From: an uncultured Bacteroidales bacterium
Lineage (GTDB): Bacteria; Bacteroidota; Bacteroidia; Bacteroidales; Muribaculaceae
Assembly: GCA_949285735.1 (NCBI GenBank)
Contig: CASEAQ010000023.1
Location: 1 to 40,270, forward strand
Length of the DNA stretch: 40,270 bases
Reading direction: 5' to 3'
Shown in pieces: positions 7,079 to 14,353 of the stretch (the stretch's first letter is position 1; the number at the start of each line of letters is the position of its first letter). A program made the translations under genes and the position numbers. The notes under the pieces were generated by a model. That model had not been told where the DNA came from and did not search any database. It saw only the letters and a list, made by a program, of their open reading frames with translations.

Positions 7079-8236
7079 TTATTCCCTTGAGAAATGCGAC
7101 TGAGGCAATTGGCGGCAGTTGTAACGCATTGCCATTACCTCGCCGTATGCACCAGCCGAGCGGAATGCCAACAGGTCGCCGCGATGTGTCTCGGGCAGTG
7201 TTTCGTCGGAAGCAAACTTGTCGCTCGACTCGCAAATGGGACCCACGATGTCGTATTGAGCAGTCTCGTTTGCCGTCGAAGTGATGTTCTCGGCAACGTG
7301 GTGTGCCTGGTAGAGTGCTGGACGTATGAGGTCGGTCATTCCGGCATCGACAATCACGAAATTGCGGGTAGTGCCTTTTTTCACATACAGCACGCGAGTG
7401 ATGAGCGAACCGCATTGCCCCACGATGGCACGTCCAAGCTCGAAGTGCAATTCCTGCCCCGGGCGCAACTTCAGGTTTTGCTTGAATGTGTCGAAGTAGC
7501 CTTTAAAGTCGGGTATCGGGTTCTGGGCAGGGTTGACGTAGTCGATTCCAAGTCCGCCGCCCACGTTGATAGCCTTGAATGTGATGCCGCGGCTCTCGAA
7601 GTGGTCTTGCAACTCGTTGATGCGCTCACACAGCATCTTGTAGGGAGTGAAATCAAGCAGTTGCGAGCCGATGTGGAAGTGCAACCCGATGAGGTTCACG
7701 TCGGGGAGCGACAAGGCTTTGTCAACGGCTGCGTCGAGCAGTTCGAGGTTGATGCCAAACTTGTTTTCGCTCAATCCCGTGGTGATATACTTGTGGGTGT
7801 GGGCGTCGATGTTGGGATTGACGCGCAGTGCCACGTTGGCAACTTTGCCTTTGGTGGCAGCAATCTCGTTGATTACTTCAAGTTCGGGCAACGATTCGAC
7901 GTTGAAGCAGAAGATGTCGTGGTTGATGCCGAGCGAAATCTCGTTGTCGGTTTTGCCCACTCCGGCAAAAGCTATGGTGTCGCCCTTGAATCCTGCAGCG
8001 AGCGCGGCAACAATTTCGCCGCCGCTCACGCAGTCGATCGACAAGCCGGCTTCCTTTATCTCGTGCAAGATGCGTGGATTGGCGTTGGCTTTGACAGCAT
8101 AGTGGACTTTGTATGGCATTCCCTTGATGCACGATTGCATTTCGTGCAGGGTGGCTTTGAGCAATTCGAGGTCATAGTAGTAGAACGGTGTCTCGTAATG
8201 CTTCATCAAGTCGATGGGAAATATCGTATTTGTCAT
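7079..8236 (-). CDS. lysA: Diaminopimelate decarboxylase
   Basis: 385 residues. It removes CO2 from meso-diaminopimelate to give lysine, the last step of the pathway, using PLP. Fold type III marks are clear: HYAVKAN with PLP-binding Lys49, HFHIGSQ (His186, His188), NVGGGLGIDY (PLP-phosphate glycine loop, about 225-233), the GPICESSD motif with Cys335 and the AGAYG tyrosine Tyr364. It is separated by only 15 bp from lysC upstream on the same strand, so lysC-lysA form an operon read from the lysC promoter. Confidence 0.95.
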   Translation of the reverse strand: MTNTIFPIDLMKHYETPFYYYDLELLKATLHEMQSCIKGMPYKVHYAVKANANPRILHEIKEAGLSIDCVSGGEIVAALAAGFKGDTIAFAGVGKTDNEISLGINHDIFCFNVESLPELEVINEIAATKGKVANVALRVNPNIDAHTHKYITTGLSENKFGINLELLDAAVDKALSLPDVNLIGLHFHIGSQLLDFTPYKMLCERINELQDHFESRGITFKAINVGGGLGIDYVNPAQNPIPDFKGYFDTFKQNLKLRPGQELHFELGRAIVGQCGSLITRVLYVKKGTTRNFVIVDAGMTDLIRPALYQAHHVAENITSTANETAQYDIVGPICESSDKFASDETLPETHRGDLLAFRSAGAYGEVMAMRYNCRQLPQSHFSRE

Positions 8237-8251
8237 ATCAGGAATTTGATC

Positions 8252-9574
8252 TTATTTGTTCTTGAACAGGTGGTCGCTAAGCAAGTTGAGTGCTTTAACC
8301 TTGTCTTTCTTGCTCACAAGGAACGAGATGTTGTAGTTGCTGCCTCCATAAGAAATCATTCTCACGGGTATGTCCTTCAGCGCGTCGAGGGCTGCGGCTT
8401 CGATGCCCTTGTTTTGCCATTCGAGGTCACCGACTACGCAGATTATAACCATGTCGCGGTCGATGGTCACGGTGCCGAATTTCTTGAGGTCGTCGAGAAT
8501 GTGGTCGAGGTTTTTCTCGTTGTCGATGGTAACCGACACGCCAACTTCGGATGTCGTTATCATGTCGATCGAGGTCTTGTATGTCTCGAAAATCTCAAAC
8601 ACCTTGCGCATGAACCCGTAGGCGAGCAGCATACGACCCGATTTTATCTTGATAGCCGTGATGTTGTCCTTGGCGGCTACGGCCTTCACCCCGTGGGGGG
8701 TAGTAGTGTTGTAGATGAGCGTGCCTTTTGCCGTCGGGCACATGGTATTGAGCAGGCGCACCGGTATGTTGTTCAGCTTGGCTGGCAACACGCAGGTGGG
8801 GTGCAGGATTTTTGCACCGAAGTAGGCGAGTTCGGCAGCTTCCTCAAAGTGCAGCTCATCGACAGGGTCGGTGCCTTCGACAAAGCGAGGATCGTTGTTG
8901 TGCATGCCGTCGATGTCGGTCCATATTTCAATCTCCTCGGCATTGATGGCTGCGCCAATCAGCGATGCGCTGTAGTCGCTGCCGCCGCGTTGCAGGTTGT
9001 CAACTTCGCCGTATGCGTTGCGGCATATGAATCCTTGCGTGATATACACGTCGGCATCGTTGAACTTGGCGAGCAGCGCAGGCAGTTTCTGCTTGATATA
9101 CTGGCTGTCGGGTTCGCCGTTTTTGTCGGTGCGCATGTAGTCGAGTGCCGGAAGCATTGCCGACTTGATGCCAATCGACTGCAAGTATATGTTCATCATT
9201 GCCGTTGACATCAGTTCGCCTTGAGCAAGAATCTCCTTCTCGTCGAAGACGGTGAACAGGTCTTTGGTGAACGAACGCATATAGTTGAAGCACGCCTTGA
9301 TTTCGGTGGTTGCCGCATCGAGGGCTGCCTCATTGCCGGCAAACAGCTCGCTGAGCGTTGCGTTGTATTTTTTTTCAAGGGCATTGATGGTCTCTTTTGC
9401 TCCATCAATGTTATGCTTGTAAAGGTAGTCTGAAATCTCGACAAGTGTGTTGGTTGTTCCCGACATAGCCGATAACACGACTATGTTTTTGCCCCTTTCT
9501 ATTATCAACTGGGCAACATTTTTAATCCTTTCGGCTGAGCCGACCGAAGTACCTCCGAATTTAAGAACTTTCAT
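8252..9574 (-). CDS. lysC: Aspartate kinase, single-function
   Basis: 440 residues. It phosphorylates aspartate, opening the pathway to diaminopimelate, lysine, threonine and methionine. KFGGTSVGS at 5-13 is the kinase signature. The catalytic part runs to about 280, with LQRGGSDYSA and WTDIDGMHNNDPR as further family blocks. The remaining ~150 residues form two ACT-type segments (for example VGVSVTIDN and MISYGGSNYNISFLV), which in this family sense lysine or another end product. No homoserine dehydrogenase domain is fused, so it is LysC-like rather than ThrA-like. It is first gene of the lysC-lysA operon; no lysine riboswitch is visible in its leader. Confidence 0.93.
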   Translation of the reverse strand: MKVLKFGGTSVGSAERIKNVAQLIIERGKNIVVLSAMSGTTNTLVEISDYLYKHNIDGAKETINALEKKYNATLSELFAGNEAALDAATTEIKACFNYMRSFTKDLFTVFDEKEILAQGELMSTAMMNIYLQSIGIKSAMLPALDYMRTDKNGEPDSQYIKQKLPALLAKFNDADVYITQGFICRNAYGEVDNLQRGGSDYSASLIGAAINAEEIEIWTDIDGMHNNDPRFVEGTDPVDELHFEEAAELAYFGAKILHPTCVLPAKLNNIPVRLLNTMCPTAKGTLIYNTTTPHGVKAVAAKDNITAIKIKSGRMLLAYGFMRKVFEIFETYKTSIDMITTSEVGVSVTIDNEKNLDHILDDLKKFGTVTIDRDMVIICVVGDLEWQNKGIEAAALDALKDIPVRMISYGGSNYNISFLVSKKDKVKALNLLSDHLFKNK

Positions 9575-9612
9575 TGATTACAAGTATATTTCCGTAAATA
9601 ATTATCAGAGTG

Positions 9613-9620
9613 CAAAGTTA
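9613..9620 (-). promoter_or_regulatory. -7 element of the lysC-lysA operon
   Basis: TAACTTTG read on the minus strand, about 40 bp before the lysC ATG. The -33 position holds only a partial TTTA 21 bp upstream. Confidence 0.55.
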
Positions 9621-9749
9621 CTCATAAATTCCCGTAGTGTTTAAACAAACGGCAAAAAAACTAAGAAACTGTTTTAATTTTTATGAAAAAGTTTTATTAT
9701 AAACCGCTGTGCATCGTGGAATGTGTGCTATTCCTTTCATACAAGAATG

Positions 9750-9889
9750 GCAATAGGGCTCCGTTGGACCTCTTCGAGGTCCCTGAACAGGGGAGGTGGA
9801 AGCTGTTCCGACGGTTCCTTGCCCACTACGTTGGGCAGCGTCACCGCCGGTTACGACAAAGTTGGACGGCTTCGCCGCCCCCCAGTGCC
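9750..9889 (+). repeat. Dispersed hairpin-rich intergenic repeat, copy 2
   Basis: Same element as 1148-1281, same orientation. Three stems are evident: GGACCTC-TTC-GAGGTCC, GCCCA-N6-TGGGC and GGACGGC-TTC-GCCGCCC (one wobble). The series of palindromes suggests a structured transcript or a REP-like element rather than coding DNA. Confidence 0.55.
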
Positions 9890-9918
9890 GCAGTATTCTG
9901 TTTGGGGTATATGCTACA

Positions 9919-9948
9919 GGCACAGGGCTGTGATGGTTGCCTTGTGCC
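9919..9948 (-). terminator. Hairpin after ddl
   Basis: GGCACAGGGC (9919-9928) pairs with GCCTTGTGCC (9939-9948), one wobble. No T-run follows on the minus strand, so function as a terminator is uncertain. Confidence 0.35.
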
Positions 9949-9985
9949 TGTGGTGATTGTTGTGGTTGCGGTGTTGTGTTGTGCG

Positions 9986-11164
9986 TTACTTGGTCTTGAA
10001 GCCGCCTTTGATGCCAGAGCCGAGGTTGAAGATGTTGTGGTCGTAGGAAACCGTCTTCATGCCTTGTTCACGCTTGCGCTTTATGGCGAGTTCCACCAGC
10101 TTGTCCATGAGTTGCTCGAAGCTGATGCCAGTGGCTTCCCACAGGTAGAACGATAACGACCCCGGAATGGTGTTTATTTCGTTGACGTAGATGTCGCGAG
10201 TCTTGCGGTCGATAATCATGTCGATGCGGCTCACCCCGTGGCACGACAGCACGCGGAACGTTTCGCTGGCAAGGAACTGGATGCGCTTTGTCTCGTTATC
10301 GGGCAGTTCGGCTGGAATGCGCTTTTGTGCAGCCTGCATACCCTTGGCACCCTTTGTGCCGCCCACATATTTGTCTTCGTAGGAAAGAATGTCGCCGCTT
10401 TTGATAGGTTCTTCAAGTACCGATGCCTGGTTTTCGTCGCAGTCGCCGAGCACCGAGCAGTTGATTTCCTGCAAGTCTTCGACCAGGTCTTCGACGATGA
10501 TGCGAGTGGTGTAAATCTCGGCATTGTCAATTTTCTCGATAAGCTCCTCGCGATTGTTGGCGCGCCCGATGCCCACGCTCGACCCGAGGTTGGCGGGCTT
10601 GACGATTACAGGGTAGCCTATTTCGCTCTCGATGCGGGCTATCAGGCTGTCGCGTTGCGAGAACCATTGCTTGTCGGTGAACCACACGAAGTCAACCACA
10701 GGAATGCCACACGACTTGAGTATCATCTTCATCGTGATTTTGTCCATGCCATTGGCGCTCGACAACGTGTTGCAGCCAGCGTATGGAATGCCGATGGTTT
10801 CGAGCACACCCTCAAAGATGCCGTCCTCGCCGTTCGACCCGTGCAGCACGGGGATTACTACGTCCAAGCGTTTCACCACGTTCGAGCCAAACAAGCCGCG
10901 TTTTTTCTTATACAGGTTGTAGTCGCCAAAACTTGGTTCCATATACACCTCTTCCACCTTGTTGAGCAGTTCGGTGGTGTTGCGGTAGTTTTGTATGTCG
11001 AGCAGGGCGTCGCCTGTGTACCATTTGCCTTGTTTTGAGATATAGATTGGCACCACGTCATATTTCTCGGCATTGATGGCGTGCATAGCCTGTGATGCCG
11101 AAATTACCGAGATTTCGTGTTCGGTCGAGCGTCCGCCGAAGAACACGCCGATAGTCGTTTTCAT
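9986..11164 (-). CDS. D-alanine--D-alanine ligase-like ATP-grasp enzyme
   Basis: 392 residues, longer than usual Ddl (about 300-370). ATP-grasp features are present: FGGRSTEHEIS (about 9-19), HGSNGEDG (108-115), VKPANLGSSVGIG (188-200) and NEINTIPGSLSFY (328-340), whose Asn and Glu bind metal. Lys265-Tyr266 sits where E. coli DdlB has Lys-Tyr and where D-lactate ligases of the VanA type differ, so D-Ala-D-Ala rather than D-Ala-D-Lac is predicted. The omega loop after it is glycine/lysine-rich and about 8 residues longer than in DdlB. It is last gene of an operon with a membrane Mur-like ligase and an alpha/beta hydrolase, a setting different from the mur cluster, so it may be an accessory ligase rather than the housekeeping one. 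Confidence 0.8.
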   Translation of the reverse strand: MKTTIGVFFGGRSTEHEISVISASQAMHAINAEKYDVVPIYISKQGKWYTGDALLDIQNYRNTTELLNKVEEVYMEPSFGDYNLYKKKRGLFGSNVVKRLDVVIPVLHGSNGEDGIFEGVLETIGIPYAGCNTLSSANGMDKITMKMILKSCGIPVVDFVWFTDKQWFSQRDSLIARIESEIGYPVIVKPANLGSSVGIGRANNREELIEKIDNAEIYTTRIIVEDLVEDLQEINCSVLGDCDENQASVLEEPIKSGDILSYEDKYVGGTKGAKGMQAAQKRIPAELPDNETKRIQFLASETFRVLSCHGVSRIDMIIDRKTRDIYVNEINTIPGSLSFYLWEATGISFEQLMDKLVELAIKRKREQGMKTVSYDHNIFNLGSGIKGGFKTK

Positions 11165-11227
11165 TACACTTTAATGTGTGAGTTGTTTTATAATAGATAT
11201 ATGTTTTTGTTTCTTGTCAGATTTCCT

Positions 11228-12826
11228 TTATTTGAACGTGTCGGGCAGGTCGTTCTCGTATAGAACCGTGTCGCCAGCCTTGGCTATGCCGAGCATCAGG
11301 TTTTGAGCCTCGGCAAATGTGGCAACCGTGTGCACCGCAAGGTTGGGTTGCTTCTTGCGGTTGATGCCCGTGGTAATGGCTTCGCGGTTGTATTCGCCCA
11401 CAATGATTGCCACGTCGCACGACTGTGCTATGCGTTCACCGAAGAGCGTGTTGTAATGCTCCTGCTTGGCTCCGAGCTCTATCATGCCCGGGGTGATGAT
11501 GATGCGCTTCCCTCCCGTCATGCCGGCAAGCACGTCGAGAGCCATGCGTGAGCCGTCGGGATTGGAGTTGAAGGCATCGTCGATGATGGTGATGCCGGCA
11601 GGGGTGCGCTTCACGTTCAGGCGGTGTTCCACTTGCTCGATTTTGCTCACGGCATATTGTATCTTATTGTCGGGAACACCGAGGCGCATTGCCATCACTA
11701 CGGCGGCAATCAAGTTGGAGATGTTACATTCGCCCACGAGGCGTGTGGTGAGTTCGAGCGATTTGCTTTCGCCCACCACCTTGAATGTCGTTCCGCGCGC
11801 CGAGTATGAAATATCCTCGGCATGGTAGTCGCTGTCGGGCGACGGGCTGACGGTGTAGCGTTTCACCTCCACGTTGTCAACCTTGCGGTTGGCGATGTAT
11901 GGGAAATCGTTGTTTATGACACCGAAACCGTCGTGCGGCAGAGCGTCGATTAGTTCAAACTTGGTGCGTTGCACATTCTCGATGCTCTTGAACGACTCCA
12001 AGTGCTGTTCGCCCACGGCGGTTACAATGCCGTAGGTTGGGTGTACTATGTCGCAAATCTCTTTGATATCGCCAATGTTTTTTGCCCCCATTTCCACTAT
12101 GAAGAGGTTGTTGTATGGCTGCAGCATCTCGCGCACCGTGCGCACTACGCCCATAGGGGTGTTGAAGCTGCCGGGCGTCATCAGCACTGAGTATTTTTCG
12201 CTCAAGATGCGGTTGAGGTAGTGCTTGGTGCTGGTTTTGCCGTAGCTGCCGGTGATGCCCACGACAATCATGCCCGGCATTTGGGCGAGTATGCGGCGTG
12301 CGTCGTTGATGTAGTGGTTGTTGATGTTTTGCTCCACAGGCTTCAATGCCCAGTTGACGGCAAGCGTGATAGCCGACGACAGAGCCGTTGCAAGCAGCAT
12401 CACCAAGCCGAAGGTGCGGGCAGGGAAGCCGGGGGTGACGTGCAGCGCGGCAGCCAGCGCGGCGACGGTCAACGTCAACACGTTGGCAGTGAGGAACAGC
12501 CTCCACACGCGCTTGGTGAACACGAGCGGTTTTTTAGATTTTTTTGTCAATAGCACGATGCCTTCTATCACCATCGCTATTATTGCTATCCCCGAGACGA
12601 ATATCGACTGCGACAGCGATGAAATCATCAATATGAACAGTGCGACGTTGAACAGGCGGCGCACCGATGTCGAGTCGCCGCTTGTCGTTATCCAACGGGA
12701 GTATCGCTCGTTGCGGTAGGAGTTCTGTTGCAGCATCTGCAGGTCTTTGGTGATAACTGTGGCAAATAACAGTGCCGACACTATTGCAAATGCTATATAT
12801 GCGATATACATCAGAGTGAGTTCCAT
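11228..12826 (-). CDS. Membrane-anchored Mur ligase-like protein
   Basis: 532 residues. The first ~165 hold four or five membrane segments (roughly 5-24, 57-94, 109-129, 136-158). A Mur ligase core follows, with P-loop GITGSYGKTSTK (190-201), FIVEMGAKNIGDI (about 242-254), a GEQHL block, IINDDFP-like and NPDG segments, and a C-terminal domain with IITPGMIELG. The core is MurF-like (amino-acid or dipeptide addition using ATP), but the usual N-terminal UDP-sugar-binding domain is replaced by the membrane domain. A lipid-linked or other membrane acceptor is therefore possible. The start lies 2 bp after the hydrolase stop and a Ddl-like gene follows, suggesting the Ddl product (D-Ala-D-Ala) is its substrate. 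Exact reaction unknown. Confidence 0.75.
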   Translation of the reverse strand: MELTLMYIAYIAFAIVSALLFATVITKDLQMLQQNSYRNERYSRWITTSGDSTSVRRLFNVALFILMISSLSQSIFVSGIAIIAMVIEGIVLLTKKSKKPLVFTKRVWRLFLTANVLTLTVAALAAALHVTPGFPARTFGLVMLLATALSSAITLAVNWALKPVEQNINNHYINDARRILAQMPGMIVVGITGSYGKTSTKHYLNRILSEKYSVLMTPGSFNTPMGVVRTVREMLQPYNNLFIVEMGAKNIGDIKEICDIVHPTYGIVTAVGEQHLESFKSIENVQRTKFELIDALPHDGFGVINNDFPYIANRKVDNVEVKRYTVSPSPDSDYHAEDISYSARGTTFKVVGESKSLELTTRLVGECNISNLIAAVVMAMRLGVPDNKIQYAVSKIEQVEHRLNVKRTPAGITIIDDAFNSNPDGSRMALDVLAGMTGGKRIIITPGMIELGAKQEHYNTLFGERIAQSCDVAIIVGEYNREAITTGINRKKQPNLAVHTVATFAEAQNLMLGIAKAGDTVLYENDLPDTFK

Positions 12827-12828
12827 TT

Positions 12829-13611
12829 CTATTTCTTATTTTTCATTTCTTCGCTTAAGAAGCTGCGTATCACGGCGGCAAATTGATAGGGGTTGTCGAG
12901 GAAGCTGTAATGCCCTGCGCCCTTGAACACCACAAGCCCGGCATCGGGAATGAGGCGTTCCATCTTCTTGGCGTCAGCCACGGGTGTTGCCGTGTCGTTC
13001 TCTCCCCACACAAGCAAGGTGGGGCACTTTATCGACGGCATGAAGTGGCACAAGTCTTCGTTGACCACGTTGCTCATTATGCGGCGCATCATTGGCGAGG
13101 CATTATTGTAGTCGCTCGAACCCACGCGCTTGCGGTAGTTGTCAATAATCTTGTCGGCACGTTGCTTGCCGACAGCCAGCGGCAGCAGTTTCTTGTAGAG
13201 CTTGTAACTATATACCTTGAAATAATATTTGAGGCTACGCCGAGGTTTCACCCCGGCAGCATCGATAAGCACAAGTTTGGCAACGTCGTTGCGCGAGGCG
13301 AAGATTATGCCCACGCGTCCGCCAAACGAATGCCCCATCAATATGGGGCGGCTGATGCCTTCGGTTTGCACCAATTGCTCCATAATAGATGTGTATTGCT
13401 CCATTCCCCACACTGTGGGTGGTTCGGTGCTGTCGCCAAAGCCCGGGAAATCGACATTATAGACGGTGAAATTGTCGGTGAGCAACCGCTCGATGCTTGC
13501 AAGGGTGGTGTGGTTGCATCCCCACCCGTGCATGAGTATAACGGCTTGGCTGCCCGAGCCTTCAACCGTATAGTTAAATTTCACGTCTTGCGCTTTGATA
13601 ACCTTTTTCAT
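12829..13611 (-). CDS. Alpha/beta hydrolase, first gene of the Mur-like/Ddl-like operon
   Basis: 260 residues, no signal peptide. Full catalytic triad of the alpha/beta fold: Ser95 in GHSFGG, Asp206 in WGENDTATP, His234 in GAGHYSFL; HGWG (28-31) forms the oxyanion region. A lysine/tyrosine-rich lid lies at about 124-165. A start at 13635 is possible by reading frame, but that codon falls inside the -7 promoter element; ATG 13611 leaves a leader of about 15 nt and is preferred. Substrate is unknown. Its tight linkage to the ligase genes suggests it cleaves or edits a precursor or product of the same pathway (esterase, amidase or transferase). Confidence 0.75.
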   Translation of the reverse strand: MKKVIKAQDVKFNYTVEGSGSQAVILMHGWGCNHTTLASIERLLTDNFTVYNVDFPGFGDSTEPPTVWGMEQYTSIMEQLVQTEGISRPILMGHSFGGRVGIIFASRNDVAKLVLIDAAGVKPRRSLKYYFKVYSYKLYKKLLPLAVGKQRADKIIDNYRKRVGSSDYNNASPMMRRIMSNVVNEDLCHFMPSIKCPTLLVWGENDTATPVADAKKMERLIPDAGLVVFKGAGHYSFLDNPYQFAAVIRSFLSEEMKNKK

Positions 13612-13632
13612 AACCCTGTCAAAAACAAGACA

Positions 13633-13664
13633 CAAAATTAAAAACAGTTTTGCTCTTACGCAAA
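13633..13664 (-). promoter_or_regulatory. Promoter of the hydrolase - Mur-like - Ddl-like operon
   Basis: Minus strand: TTTG (13664-13661), 20 bp, TAATTTTG (13640-13633). Full consensus match. It fixes the hydrolase start at 13611. Confidence 0.7.
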
Positions 13665-13714
13665 ATTTTCTGATTCAAGAGCCTGTTTAATTTTGACGGA
13701 TAGGTGTACAATGC

Positions 13715-13747
13715 AAAAAAAAGACGCAACCGTTGAGGTCGCGTCTT
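13715..13747 (-). terminator. Terminator after tRNA-Glu
   Basis: On the minus strand GACGCGACC...GGTTGCGTC forms a stem with one bulge, followed by eight T. It ends the tRNA transcript just before the promoter of the hydrolase operon; a shorter T-run exists on the plus strand. Confidence 0.75.
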
Positions 13748-13755
13748 TTGTGATG

Positions 13756-13828
13756 TAGTGAATCCGGGAATCGAACCCGGGTCTCCACCGTGAGAGGGTG
13801 GCGTGCTAGGCCACTACACTAAATCACC
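13756..13828 (-). tRNA. tRNA-Glu (anticodon CTC)
   Basis: 73 nt without CCA. The anticodon arm is CCACC-CT(CTC)AC-GGTGG, giving anticodon CTC, which reads GAG. The T arm is CCGGG-TTCGATT-CCCGG, the D arm carries GTG...CAC. The acceptor GGTGATT pairs with ATTCACT, with a G-T at pair 1-72 and a T-T mismatch at pair 6-67. Discriminator A; CCA is not encoded. A T-run terminator follows. Confidence 0.88.
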
Positions 13829-13867
13829 ATTTCTGCTGAATTGCGATGCAAAATTAGGCACTTTTTT

Positions 13868-13875
13868 TATATTTG
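13868..13875 (+). promoter_or_regulatory. -7 element for yraN
   Basis: TATATTTG, full -7 consensus, 35 bp before ATG 13910. No clear -33 element. Confidence 0.5.
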
Positions 13876-13909
13876 CAAAATATTTGGGCAAAATTTTTTT
13901 AGAAAAAAT

Positions 13910-14278
13910 ATGGCTGAGCATAATGATATTGGTCGAAAGGGTGAGGAATTGGCGATGGAATACCTTATAAAACAGGGTTATACCATCAGGGAAACCAATT
14001 GGCGATGGCTGAAGTATGAACTCGACATCGTGTGTGAGTATCAGGGGCGTATCGTGATAGTGGAAGTGAAAACACGCACCACCGACTATGTTGACCCAGT
14101 CGAAGCCATCACGCGGAAGAAGATTTCGTCGCTCGTGCGGGCTGCCAACGTATATCTGCAATTGCTCGATTTGCCCCACGAGGTGCAATTTGACGTGATT
14201 ACGGTCACCAAGCAAGGCGATGGCTATGAAGTCCACCATATTCCCGACGCATTTTATCCGCCACTTAAATCTTATTAA
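13910..14278 (+). CDS. YraN/UPF0102 family endonuclease-like protein
   Basis: 122 residues from ATG 13910; an upstream in-frame ATG at 13841 lies before the -7 element and was rejected. Family pattern: GRKGEELAMEYL at the start, ETNWRW, then ELDIVCEYQGRIVIVEVKTR, the PD-(D/E)xK-like core with Asp, Glu and Lys (E-V-K). The family is widespread and resembles Holliday-junction resolvases; its cellular role is unsettled. It is followed by the TPR lipoprotein gene with its own -7 element. Confidence 0.88.
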   Translation: MAEHNDIGRKGEELAMEYLIKQGYTIRETNWRWLKYELDIVCEYQGRIVIVEVKTRTTDYVDPVEAITRKKISSLVRAANVYLQLLDLPHEVQFDVITVTKQGDGYEVHHIPDAFYPPLKSY

Positions 14279-14329
14279 GCGTGAAAATCGAGATTGTATG
14301 GCAAAATAAAATCGAGGGAATTGCGTTTA

Positions 14330-14337
14330 TACTTTTG
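14330..14337 (+). promoter_or_regulatory. -7 element for the porW-like gene
   Basis: TACTTTTG fits TAnnTTTG. The transcript would begin only about 10 nt before the TTG start at 14354, an almost leaderless mRNA. Confidence 0.45.
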
Positions 14338-14353
14338 ACGTGATATTGACACA

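Larger units (their letters stand above)
9575..9985. other. Intergenic region between lysC and ddl (about 410 bp)
   Basis: Holds the lysC promoter, copy 2 of the dispersed repeat and a hairpin after ddl. A reading frame at 9683-10156 covers the repeat and runs into the ddl gene from the opposite strand; it was not called. Confidence 0.6.

Noticed and set aside
7094-9208. 704-codon open frame on the plus strand opposite lysA and lysC
   Set aside because: It is exactly antisense to two well-recognised genes, spans their intergenic gap and has no family resemblance; such shadows arise from codon bias.
9683-10156. 157-codon plus-strand frame between lysC and ddl
   Set aside because: It reads through the dispersed repeat and then antisense through ddl; not a credible gene.
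12829-13635. Hydrolase start at 13635
   Set aside because: That ATG lies inside the -7 promoter element; ATG 13611 is the first after the predicted transcript start.
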